5,774 nucleotides of DNA from Nitrosopumilales archaeon CG15_BIG_FIL_POST_REV_8_21_14_020_37_12 (GTDB taxonomy: Archaea > Thermoproteota > Nitrososphaeria > Nitrososphaerales > Nitrosopumilaceae): NCBI GenBank assembly GCA_002781805.1, contig PFFZ01000105.1:1-5774 (forward strand), written 5' to 3'. Below the pieces are notes generated by a model. It was not told the DNA's origin. It saw only the letters and a list, made by a program, of their open reading frames with translations, and did not search any database. Shown in pieces: positions 1-5,774 of this stretch. Position 1 is the first letter of the stretch; the number at the start of each line of letters is the position of its first letter. The position numbers were made by a program, and so were the translations under genes.

Positions 1-93
1 TGGTTCTGGTTTTGGTTCTGGTTTTGGTTCTGGTTTTGGTTCTGGTTTTGGTTCTGGTTTTGGTTCTGGTTTTGGTTCTGGTTTTGGTTCTGG
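1..93 (-). repeat. Perfect 12-bp tandem repeat encoding (PEPK)n tail of FtsY
   Basis: Seven complete 12-bp units plus 9 bp, with no mismatch, run to the left edge, so the true copy number is larger or unknown. On the coding (minus) strand each unit reads CCA GAA CCA AAA, giving Pro-Glu-Pro-Lys; the visible part encodes (PEPK)7-PEP. Every proline uses CCA, every glutamate GAA and every lysine AAA. This uniformity points to recent expansion by replication slippage rather than old protein-level selection alone (inference). A 12-bp unit changes length in steps of four residues and never breaks the frame. The peptide should be extended, soluble and near charge-neutral. Confidence 0.97.
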
Positions 94-1029
94 GGTTTTA
101 ATTGTTTTAACATCAATATCAGATATGGAACCAAATACAGATTCCAAAAATGTTTCCTTATCAAAGGGTTTTAGATCTGGATATTCTTGACCTACACCAA
201 TATAGAGAATTGGAGTAGACGTAATTTTCACAATAGATAGTGCAGCACCACCACGTGCATCTGCATCACTTTTAGTCAAAATTGAACCGTCAAACTTCAC
301 ATGCTCATAAAATTCCCTAGCTTGATTTACAGTGTCATTTCCAGCTAGAGAGTCACCTACAAAAATTTTGAAATCAGGATTTACTACTTTGGTAATCTTT
401 GCAATTTGTTCCATCAAGTTTTTGCTGGTTTGCATTCTCCCCGCAGTGTCAATCAACACACAATCAGTTTTGTGAGATTTTGCATAAAGAACAGCATCTC
501 TGGCAACAGCAGCAGGATCAGAATTATAATTTTGAGCGACTAATTTCAAATTTAGTCTATTAGTATGTTCACGTAATTGTTCAATAGCTCCTGCTCTAAA
601 AGTGTCAGCAGCAGCCACAACAACAGAGTATTTTGCTTGTTGAAGCAGATATGCAATTTTTGCAAGAGATGTAGTTTTACCAGTGCCATTAATGCCTACA
701 AATAAAATCAGAAAAGGTTGCCCTGCTTTCTTTTTTTCATTGATTTTTTCAAATAAATCAATTTTTCCTGCAACATCAAATAGTGAAGATATGCTTGAGA
801 TCAAGCTATCCTTGACAAATTTTTCAATATCATTTTTTGCTATTTTGGAGCCGATTAATCGTTCTTTCAAATCAGATTTGATAGAATCAACTACCTCACT
901 AGCAACATCGGATTCCATTAACGATATTTCCAGTTCAAATAGAATGTTCTCAATATCTTTTTCATTAAGTTCTTTTTCACCAAGACTCTTGGCTGCATTA
1001 GAAAATGCATTACGGAGTTTATCAAACAT
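1..1029 (-). CDS. ftsY: Signal recognition particle receptor FtsY (SRP GTPase), 3' end outside window
   Basis: FtsY docks SRP-bound ribosomes at the cytoplasmic membrane and, with SRP54, hands the nascent chain to the Sec translocon in a GTP-dependent cycle. The frame is open from ATG at 1029 to the left edge (343 codons, no stop seen). The N-terminal helical N domain (MFDKLRNAFSN...) covers about residues 1-95. The G domain follows with P-loop GINGTGKTT (112-120), DTFRAGAIEQL (142-152), DTAGR (194-198), TKSDADARGG (252-261) and the SRP-GTPase closing motif GVGQEYPDLKPF (278-289). The start fits because the N domain begins at once and an AGGT site lies 7 nt upstream. The acidic N-terminal A domain of many bacterial FtsY proteins is absent. 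Instead, after the last helix (about 290-303) and a short linker, a Pro-Glu-Pro-Lys repeat starts at residue 313 and continues beyond the window. DTFRAGA and TKSD with FtsY-type spacing, plus the lack of an M domain, argue against SRP54. The family call is very secure; total length and the tail's end are unknown. Confidence 0.97.
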   Translation of the reverse strand, partial: MFDKLRNAFSNAAKSLGEKELNEKDIENILFELEISLMESDVASEVVDSIKSDLKERLIGSKIAKNDIEKFVKDSLISSISSLFDVAGKIDLFEKINEKKKAGQPFLILFVGINGTGKTTSLAKIAYLLQQAKYSVVVAAADTFRAGAIEQLREHTNRLNLKLVAQNYNSDPAAVARDAVLYAKSHKTDCVLIDTAGRMQTSKNLMEQIAKITKVVNPDFKIFVGDSLAGNDTVNQAREFYEHVKFDGSILTKSDADARGGAALSIVKITSTPILYIGVGQEYPDLKPFDKETFLESVFGSISDIDVKTIKTPEPKPEPKPEPKPEPKPEPKPEPKPEPKPEP

Positions 1030-1033
1030 TGCT

Positions 1034-1459
1034 TTAACCTGAAGATTGTTTTTGTGCAGCCATCATCAATTGATTCATTTGTTCTTTTCCATGTTCCAAT
1101 CTTGCAGATACATCTTGTTTTTTTGCAGAAGTGTCCTGTATTGCAATTTCAATTTCTTTGATGCGTGCTTCTAGATAATTAATAGCAGCACTAGTATCTT
1201 TTTCCATAGCAACACCAGCTCCAATATTTAGAACAACTTTATTGTTAGAGGAAATTTTTGATTGTACATAAGTACCCATTCCAATTGGAACCAGAGTATC
1301 AGAGTTCTCTTTTTCTTTAAGAGATCTTATTGATTCAATTGCAGATGTTGCTTCCCTAAGAACATTAAACAGAGTTTCCTCCCTGTTTGACAAATCAACA
1401 AAATAAGATTCAAGCATTTGCATTTGTTGCAACAACTGCTGTGCTTGTTCTTCACTCAT
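1034..1459 (-). CDS. pfdA: Prefoldin alpha subunit (GimC alpha class)
   Basis: Prefoldin is a jellyfish-shaped hexamer (two alpha, four beta subunits in archaea) that holds unfolded proteins in its coiled-coil tentacles and passes them to the group II chaperonin in the cytoplasm. This 141-residue protein has the usual alpha-class length and layout. An N-terminal Gln/Leu-rich coiled coil covers about 2-50, the central beta-hairpin body carries PIGMGTYV (58-65) and LNIGAGVAMEKD (77-88), and a C-terminal coiled coil covers about 89-135. The extra hairpin region separates it from beta subunits. The stop is 4 nt before the ftsY start; pfdA followed by ftsY is a widely conserved archaeal arrangement, so the two are probably one operon. 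Archaeal clusters often place rpl39e, rpl31e, tif6 and LX upstream; here superoxide dismutase occupies that side. A TATA box 23-31 nt before the ATG and no Shine-Dalgarno site suggest a leaderless transcript starting close to this ATG. Confidence 0.93.
   Translation of the reverse strand: MSEEQAQQLLQQMQMLESYFVDLSNREETLFNVLREATSAIESIRSLKEKENSDTLVPIGMGTYVQSKISSNNKVVLNIGAGVAMEKDTSAAINYLEARIKEIEIAIQDTSAKKQDVSARLEHGKEQMNQLMMAAQKQSSG
1037..1040 (-). promoter_or_regulatory. Shine-Dalgarno-like AGGT for ftsY
   Basis: On the minus strand AGGT directly precedes the pfdA stop codon TAA and ends 7 nt before the ftsY ATG. It matches the core of the archaeal 16S anti-Shine-Dalgarno complement (AGGAGGTGA). 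It supports ATG at 1029 as the ftsY start and translation from a pfdA-ftsY message. The match is only four bases, so the call is modest. Confidence 0.5.
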
Positions 1460-1481
1460 TTACAACAGATTTCCCGGAGAT

Positions 1482-1490
1482 GGTTATAAA
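1482..1490 (-). promoter_or_regulatory. TATA box for pfdA-ftsY
   Basis: On the minus strand TTTATAACC lies with its centre about 27 nt before the pfdA ATG, preceded by purine-containing GAA as expected of a BRE-like flank. Archaeal TATA boxes sit about 25-27 nt before the transcription start, so initiation is predicted at or within a few bases of the ATG, giving a leaderless mRNA. It is the best promoter match in the window. Confidence 0.6.
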
Positions 1491-1508
1491 TTCATTCATA
1501 GCAATTTG

Positions 1509-1530
1509 AAGAAAGAAGAAAAAATAAAGA
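1509..1530 (-). terminator. T-rich archaeal terminator downstream of SOD
   Basis: Nine bases past the SOD stop codon, the minus strand carries an almost pure pyrimidine run with a T6 core and several T3 blocks. Archaeal RNA polymerase terminates on such oligo-T stretches without needing a hairpin. It sits before the pfdA TATA box, so it would separate the SOD transcript from pfdA-ftsY. No stem-loop is visible. Confidence 0.5.
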
Positions 1531-1538
1531 TTTGAACT

Positions 1539-2159
1539 TTATTTTACTTTGGAGAATCTGTTTTCTACTTCATCCCAATTTACTACATTCCACCAAGACG
1601 TGATATAATCAGGTCTCTTGTTTTGATATTTGAGATAGTATGCATGTTCCCAAACATCACAACCAAGTAATGGAATCAATCCAAGAGTTCTAGGACTATC
1701 TTGATTTGGCATAGATTTGTATTCTACTTTTTTAGAAGTAGGATTGTATACCAACCAACCCCATCCACTACCTTGAATTACAGCAGTTGTTGAAGAGAAT
1801 TTCTCCTTGAAGGCTGCAAAGTTTCCAAATGACGCACTAATTGCATCAGCAATAGCGCCACCTGGCTCTCCACCTCCATTTGGTTTCATATTGTTCCAAA
1901 ATAGCCTATGGTTATCAAAACCACCACCATTAAAATTGACTGCACCTCGCTGAGCTTCTGGTACCTTGCTGATCTCAGACAAAATATCCAAGATATCTTT
2001 ATTCTGAATCTCAGATGGGCAATTTTCCAAAGCTGCGTTGAGTTTGTCAGTGTATGTTTGATGATGTTTTGTATGATGAATCTCCATTGTTCTTGCGTCA
2101 ATGTGAGGTTCTAATGCATCATAAGCATAGGGCATTTCAGGAAGTGTGTATTTTCCCAT
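1539..2159 (-). CDS. sod: Superoxide dismutase, Mn/Fe family, likely Mn-type
   Basis: This cytoplasmic enzyme converts superoxide to oxygen and hydrogen peroxide. Its 206 residues match the family length. The four metal ligands are present: His28 (in MEIHHTKHH), His84 (in DNHRLFW), Asp168 and His172 (in DVWEHAYY). Second-sphere Tyr36 and the dimer-interface Glu171 are also visible. The metal-tuning glutamine lies in the C-terminal domain (Gln153 of NQDSP), while Gly80 occupies the place where Fe enzymes usually carry glutamine. That pattern is Mn-type, although archaeal enzymes can be Fe-loaded or cambialistic, so the metal is inferred. The N-terminal half closely resembles bacterial Mn enzymes, for example TLPxxPYAYDALEPHID and MEIHHTKHHQTY, hinting at an old transfer from bacteria (inference). 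The ATG at 2159 is the first possible start and leads directly into the conserved TLPxxPYAY segment. It has its own T-rich terminator and is divergent from the protease, with a shared 77-bp control region. Confidence 0.97.
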   Translation of the reverse strand: MGKYTLPEMPYAYDALEPHIDARTMEIHHTKHHQTYTDKLNAALENCPSEIQNKDILDILSEISKVPEAQRGAVNFNGGGFDNHRLFWNNMKPNGGGEPGGAIADAISASFGNFAAFKEKFSSTTAVIQGSGWGWLVYNPTSKKVEYKSMPNQDSPRTLGLIPLLGCDVWEHAYYLKYQNKRPDYITSWWNVVNWDEVENRFSKVK

Positions 2160-2165
2160 AAACAG

Positions 2166-2175
2166 ACAATATTGT
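2166..2175. promoter_or_regulatory. 10-bp palindrome just upstream of SOD
   Basis: ACAATATTGT is a perfect palindrome ending 6 nt before the SOD ATG (on the SOD side). If the SOD TATA element is at 2183-2189, this palindrome covers or lies just upstream of the SOD transcription start, where archaeal repressors commonly bind. Flanking bases break the symmetry, and short AT-rich palindromes arise by chance, so a regulatory role is only possible. Confidence 0.25.
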
Positions 2176-2182
2176 TTATTCC

Positions 2183-2189
2183 ATTTATT
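2183..2189 (-). promoter_or_regulatory. Possible TATA element for SOD
   Basis: On the minus strand AATAAAT is centred 27 nt before the SOD ATG, the same spacing as the stronger pfdA TATA box. No Shine-Dalgarno site precedes the SOD ATG, which fits a leaderless message. The sequence match to the archaeal TATA consensus is weak. Confidence 0.35.
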
Positions 2190-2207
2190 GCTTTACTAGC
2201 AATGAAT
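2183..2207. promoter_or_regulatory. Imperfect dyad, candidate operator in SOD/protease divergent region
   Basis: ATTTATTGCT (2183-2192) and AGCAATGAAT (2198-2207) are inverted repeats with 9 of 10 bases paired and a 5-bp spacer. The inner six bases of each arm match perfectly. The centre (2195) is close to the midpoint of the two start codons (2159 and 2237). The left arm contains the predicted SOD TATA element and the right arm abuts the predicted protease TATA element, so a dimeric regulator bound here could act on both promoters. No regulator is identifiable from this window. Confidence 0.4.
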
Positions 2208-2214
2208 TTTTACT
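2207..2214 (+). promoter_or_regulatory. Possible TATA element for the S8 protease
   Basis: TTTTTACT is centred about 27 nt before the protease ATG, the same distance seen for pfdA and SOD. Only a weak GGT lies before the ATG, so a leaderless transcript is likely. The consensus match is moderate. Confidence 0.35.
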
Positions 2215-2236
2215 GACTGGTTTTAATGGTCATATT

Positions 2237-4285
2237 ATGAAACATGTCATAATTTTTTCTGCAATCATAGCAATTTCTACAATAATACTTGCTTTAGAGT
2301 TTGACATGACAGAAAATATCCATCTATATCTTGACAAAAGTGGTCCTTTTGTAGGTACCAAGATTGCCACAGATGAGGGAATCAACGGAGAAGGAATCAA
2401 AGTCGCAGTAATTGACACGGGAGTAGACTTTAATCATCCAGATCTCTTTGGATGGGGGCCTGAAGGAAAAGTAATTGGAGGATACAATTTCATCAAAGAA
2501 GACGAGTTGCCAATGGACACAAATGGTCATGGTACACAGGTTGCAGGAGTAATTGCTGCAGATGGAAAAATTCAAGGTATTGCCCCCAAGGCAAAGATTC
2601 TAGCATACAAAGTTTCAGAAGATGGAGAAGGGGTTTCTTCAGATCTAATCATAAAGGCAATCAATAGAGCAGTTGAAGACGGAGCAGATGTGATCAATAT
2701 AAGTTTGGGAGTTAACAAGACAAATGAAAAAATTGAAAGGGCCATAAACAGCGCACTTGATCAAGAGATATTTGTTGTGACAGCAGCTGGAAATGATGGA
2801 CCAAAAAGCCAAACAATTGGAAGTCCGGGAAAGAATCAGGGATCAGTCACAGTGGGGGCAACATACAATAATTTAACATCAAGTTTAGTTGCGACATTAG
2901 AAGTAGGAGACAAACAGTACACAGTAATTCCAATGGTTGGTTCTTCAAAATTAGATGAACCTGTAAATGGTGAGATAGTTTTTGGAGGATATGGAAAAAA
3001 GGAAGAACTAAAAGAGATTGATGCCAAGAATTCAATTCTCATAGTAGAGAGAGGAAGCGACATAGAAGGAGAGTTGATGTATTTTTCAATCAAAGAGCAA
3101 AATGCTGCGGAGGCAGGAGCAAAAGCTTTGATCGTATACAATAATGAATCAGGAATTTTTCTTGGTGAGTTGAGCCACGAATTTGTAGAACCAGATTACA
3201 AACCAAAAATACCAGTAGTGTCAATAGACAGAGAAGAAGGATTAGAAATCAGAGAATCATTAAAAGAAAATGCCAGTCTTCATTTGTTTTACAATCCGGA
3301 TTTTGTAACACACTTTAGCTCAAGAGGGCCTGTTTCACCATTTTACATAAAACCAGACATAGTAGCTCCCGGAGCATACATCAATACAACGCAGAATAAT
3401 GGTGCATACAATTTCACCAGTGGAACTAGTTATGCAGCACCGCATGTAAGTGGAGCTGCAGCACTATTGCTACAAAAATACCCTACAATTCATCATCATG
3501 AGATAAAGTCGTTGTTGCTGACTACAGCTGAACCCGTTTCTGATTCTTATGGACAAGCATTCTCGCTCAAAGATGCCGGATCTGGAAGATTAAACATTTC
3601 AAAGGCATTTGAAGCGAAATTGATTATAATGCCACCAAATTTTGTAGCCAATGTCGCATCCGACAATCCAGTTGTTCAAGAGTATTTTGAATTAAAATCA
3701 CTAGGCGGATCTATTGAAGATTTACAAGTGTCTTTTAATGGGCCTCAATTTATCCAGTTTTCACATTTTGTAGAGGGAGACAAATTACAAGTCAAACTAA
3801 AAGTGAACGGAGCACAGTATGGGGATCATGAAGGAAATATCACCATAGTCCATGAGAACACAAGACATGTGATTCCATTTTTGATGCATTATACCGAAGG
3901 GTCAATCAATGTAGTTCAAAATGATGGAGTCATGAACTTTGAAATTTATCATCCAAAAGAATGGAGTTTTGCAAAAATATCTATCACAAACAGCAAAGAT
4001 GGAACAGTAAAGGTCACATCAGCAACTCCAAGTAGAGATGCATCAACCCAAGTATATGAGAATTCAGAATATTGGATAGAAGCAAAGATAAAAGTTAATG
4101 ATGAAACATATGATGCATTCAACGTAATACAAATTAATTCAATATCACAGGAATCAAAACAATTTGAATTAGGCATTCCCTACAGACAGGCAGCAGTCAT
4201 TACAGCAGCTATAATCATCATAGGAATGATAGGAATAATAATTCAGAGAAGAAACGTCACTGTGAAATCTTTGGACCAGCGTTAA
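2237..4285 (+). CDS. Secreted, C-terminally anchored subtilisin-like serine protease (S8) with PA domain
   Basis: This 682-residue protein is predicted to be an extracellular endopeptidase held on the membrane. A hydrophobic signal segment spans about 3-20. The S8 triad is intact: Asp60 (VAVIDTGVD), His98 (NGHGTQVAG) and Ser398 (SGTSYAAPH), with oxyanion Asn186 (AAGNDGP). Asn186 and Ser398 are 212 residues apart, about 145 more than in subtilisin; the insert at about 243-345 looks like a PA (protease-associated) domain ([23 protein letters not shown]), as in lactocepin-type subtilases. FSSRGP (360-365) resumes the catalytic fold, which ends near 460. A beta-rich C-terminal region (about 462-650) precedes a transmembrane helix (652-669) and a basic tail QRR..., giving type I topology. 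About nine N-x-S/T sequons lie in the outer part. Only about 25 residues separate the signal segment from the catalytic core, too few for an I9 propeptide. The 3' end overlaps pckA by 29 bp. The substrate is unknown; roles in peptide scavenging or cell-surface protein turnover are both possible. Confidence 0.93.
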   Translation: MKHVIIFSAIIAISTIILALEFDMTENIHLYLDKSGPFVGTKIATDEGINGEGIKVAVIDTGVDFNHPDLFGWGPEGKVIGGYNFIKEDELPMDTNGHGTQVAGVIAADGKIQGIAPKAKILAYKVSEDGEGVSSDLIIKAINRAVEDGADVINISLGVNKTNEKIERAINSALDQEIFVVTAAGNDGPKSQTIGSPGKNQGSVTVGATYNNLTSSLVATLEVGDKQYTVIPMVGSSKLDEPVNGEIVFGGYGKKEELKEIDAKNSILIVERGSDIEGELMYFSIKEQNAAEAGAKALIVYNNESGIFLGELSHEFVEPDYKPKIPVVSIDREEGLEIRESLKENASLHLFYNPDFVTHFSSRGPVSPFYIKPDIVAPGAYINTTQNNGAYNFTSGTSYAAPHVSGAAALLLQKYPTIHHHEIKSLLLTTAEPVSDSYGQAFSLKDAGSGRLNISKAFEAKLIIMPPNFVANVASDNPVVQEYFELKSLGGSIEDLQVSFNGPQFIQFSHFVEGDKLQVKLKVNGAQYGDHEGNITIVHENTRHVIPFLMHYTEGSINVVQNDGVMNFEIYHPKEWSFAKISITNSKDGTVKVTSATPSRDASTQVYENSEYWIEAKIKVNDETYDAFNVIQINSISQESKQFELGIPYRQAAVITAAIIIIGMIGIIIQRRNVTVKSLDQR

Positions 4286-5774
4286 CAATTTCGTGGCTTA
4301 CATTATCAAATTTCTTAAAGTTCTCAACAAACATTTGAGCTAGTTTCTTTGCAGAGAGATCATAAGAATCCTTGTCAACCCAAGTATATTTTGGATCTAA
4401 GATTTCTGATGGAACATCTGGCACGTCAGTTGGAATATCCAAATTAAACAGATCATCATGCCTGTATTTCACGATGTTTAAAGCACCAGTGAGAGCTGCA
4501 GTCACCATTGCCCTACTGTACTTGATTTTGATTCTTTTTCCTACGCCATATGGACCACCAGACCATCCAGTATTCACCAAATAAACTACAGTGTTATGCT
4601 GATTGATTTTTTCTCCAAGTAATTTTGCATAAACAGACGCAGGTCTAGGCATAAAAGGTGCACCAAAACATTCAGAAAACACAGATTTTGGTTCTTTAAT
4701 ACCACGTTCTGTTCCAGCTAGTTTACTTGTATAACCTGACATAAAGTGATACATCGCTCCTTCTTTTGTCAATCTAGAGATTGGCGGTAAAACACCCAAT
4801 GCATCAGCGGTAAGAAAAACAATTACTTTTGGATGTCCACCGACACTTGGTATCACGGCTCCTGGAATAAAATCGAGAGGATATGCGACACGGGTATTTT
4901 CAGTCATTGTGTTATCATCATAATCAGGTACATTGTCCTTTAGGACAACATTTTCTAAAACGGCACCAGGTCTAATGGCGTTCCAAATTTCGGGCTCTGC
5001 TTCTTGACTAAGATTGATGCATTTTGCATAACAACCACCTTCAAAATTGAATGTCCCGTTATCAGACCATCCATGTTCATCATCACCAATCAGATTTCGA
5101 TTGGGATCTGCAGACAATGTCGTTTTTCCAGTACCGGACAAGCCAAAGAATAGTGCAGTATCGCCCTCCTTTCCGATATTTGCAGAACAATGCATTGGAA
5201 ATACACCCTTTTCTGGCAAAATAAAATTCATAACACCAAACATGGATTTTTTCATTTCTCCTGCATATTGTGTTCCTCCAATCAAAACGATTTTTCTAGT
5301 CAAATCAATTAAAATGAACACATTAGAAGCAGTACCATCCTGATCAGGGATTGCCTCAAAATCGTTGATGCACATTACTGTAAATTCAGGCTCATGATTT
5401 TCAAGCTCGATAGTTGTAGGACGTATGAATAAATTTCTTGCAAAGAGACTTTGCCATACATGGTCATTAATTACTCTAATTGGTAAGCGATTATCCTTGT
5501 CAGCGCCAACAAATCCATCAAACACGTAAAGTTCTTTGTTTGCAACAAAGTTTTTCATTTTTTCTAGTAATTTCTCAAACTTACCTGATGGAAACTGGTG
5601 ATTGACTTTTCCCCAATCGACAGTGTCATGTGTTTTATCATCATATACAATAAACCTGTCATCGGGGGAACGGCCAGTATATTTGCCAGTGTTCACAGAC
5701 AAAGACCCAGTAGAGTTTACAATGCCTTCCTTTCTCTCTACAGCGATTTTGACCATCTCATCCACACTCAAGTT
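4257..5774 (-). CDS. pckA: Phosphoenolpyruvate carboxykinase (ATP), 5' end outside window
   Basis: The enzyme converts oxaloacetate and ATP to phosphoenolpyruvate, CO2 and ADP, the entry to gluconeogenesis; in an autotroph using the hydroxypropionate/hydroxybutyrate cycle it would feed fixed carbon into sugars (role inferred). Counting from the TTG codon at 5771, visible motifs are TGRSP with substrate-binding Arg34, GEMKK with Mn ligand Lys175, [10 protein letters not shown] with Mn ligand His194, P-loop GLSGTGKTT (210-218), metal/nucleotide motif LIGDDEHGW (227-235), FEGGCYAK, and [10 protein letters not shown] with Arg294. These match ATP-type enzymes such as that of E. coli, not the GTP type. 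The frame is open through the right edge. TTG at 5771 is probably not the start: comparison with E. coli places Arg34 at residue 65, so roughly 20-30 N-terminal residues, the start codon and the promoter should lie outside. The stop codon TGA falls inside the last codons of the convergent protease gene. Confidence 0.96.
   Translation of the reverse strand, partial: NLSVDEMVKIAVERKEGIVNSTGSLSVNTGKYTGRSPDDRFIVYDDKTHDTVDWGKVNHQFPSGKFEKLLEKMKNFVANKELYVFDGFVGADKDNRLPIRVINDHVWQSLFARNLFIRPTTIELENHEPEFTVMCINDFEAIPDQDGTASNVFILIDLTRKIVLIGGTQYAGEMKKSMFGVMNFILPEKGVFPMHCSANIGKEGDTALFFGLSGTGKTTLSADPNRNLIGDDEHGWSDNGTFNFEGGCYAKCINLSQEAEPEIWNAIRPGAVLENVVLKDNVPDYDDNTMTENTRVAYPLDFIPGAVIPSVGGHPKVIVFLTADALGVLPPISRLTKEGAMYHFMSGYTSKLAGTERGIKEPKSVFSECFGAPFMPRPASVYAKLLGEKINQHNTVVYLVNTGWSGGPYGVGKRIKIKYSRAMVTAALTGALNIVKYRHDDLFNLDIPTDVPDVPSEILDPKYTWVDKDSYDLSAKKLAQMFVENFKKFDNVSHEIVNAGPKISQ

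Noticed and set aside
1..93. Tandem repeat as a CRISPR array or telomere-like element
   Set aside because: There are no spacers between units, the unit is only 12 bp, and the repeat is exactly in frame with ftsY.
683..1042. Plus-strand open frame of 119 codons
   Set aside because: It is antisense to the conserved FtsY N domain, is rich in Ser/Phe/Ile as expected for a shadow frame, and has no recognisable motif.
1886..2114. Short open frames overlapping SOD on both strands
   Set aside because: They lie inside a complete SOD gene with all metal ligands; neither has a promoter or recognisable protein features.
2230..2575. Minus-strand open frames at the 5' end of the protease gene
   Set aside because: They are antisense to the signal segment and the catalytic Asp/His region and look like shadows of the real coding frame.
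4286..4330. Terminator for the protease just past its stop codon
   Set aside because: Only short T3-T4 clusters are present and the stretch is coding sequence of PEPCK; the signal is too weak to annotate.
4372..5343. Plus-strand open frames (4372-4584 and 5047-5343) within PEPCK
   Set aside because: Both are antisense to conserved PEPCK motifs, including the P-loop region, and show no independent features.
5769..5771. TTG as the true start codon of PEPCK
   Set aside because: The frame stays open upstream to the window edge and family members have about 20-30 more residues before this point, so the gene is more likely cut by the window.

Overview
The window looks like chromosome from a low-GC ammonia-oxidising archaeon (Nitrososphaerota, probably Nitrosopumilus-like). 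This is inferred from the archaeal prefoldin-alpha/ftsY gene pair, archaeal TATA-like elements about 27 nt before start codons with no Shine-Dalgarno sequence, an AT-rich base composition, and proteins of archaeal character. No sequence search could be run, so the genus is a guess. All five genes are recognisable. No mobile element, CRISPR array, tRNA or rRNA is visible.

Layout from left to right. (1) 1-1029, minus strand: ftsY, the SRP receptor GTPase. It has a complete NG domain and runs off the left edge inside a perfect 12-bp tandem repeat that encodes a C-terminal Pro-Glu-Pro-Lys tail. (2) 1034-1459, minus: prefoldin alpha subunit, 4 nt upstream of ftsY and almost certainly co-transcribed with it. 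(3) 1460-1538: a short intergenic stretch with a T-rich terminator for the next gene and a good TATA box for pfdA-ftsY. (4) 1539-2159, minus: a Mn/Fe superoxide dismutase with Mn-type second-sphere residues. (5) 2160-2236: a 77-bp divergent promoter region carrying an imperfect 10+10 bp dyad near its centre and a second 10-bp palindrome. (6) 2237-4285, plus: a large secreted, C-terminally membrane-anchored subtilisin-like (S8) protease with a PA-domain insertion and no visible I9 propeptide. (7) 4257-5774, minus: ATP-dependent phosphoenolpyruvate carboxykinase. It converges on the protease, overlaps its 3' end by 29 bp, and lacks its N-terminal codons at the right edge.

Functionally this is mostly housekeeping: co-translational membrane targeting (FtsY), nascent-chain folding (prefoldin), oxidative defence (SOD), extracellular proteolysis and gluconeogenesis (PEPCK). 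Only pfdA-ftsY forms an evident operon. SOD and the protease share a divergent control region and could be co-regulated. I see no convincing new multi-gene system. The best leads are the repetitive C-terminal tail of FtsY, the dyad between SOD and the protease, and the tail-to-tail gene overlap.
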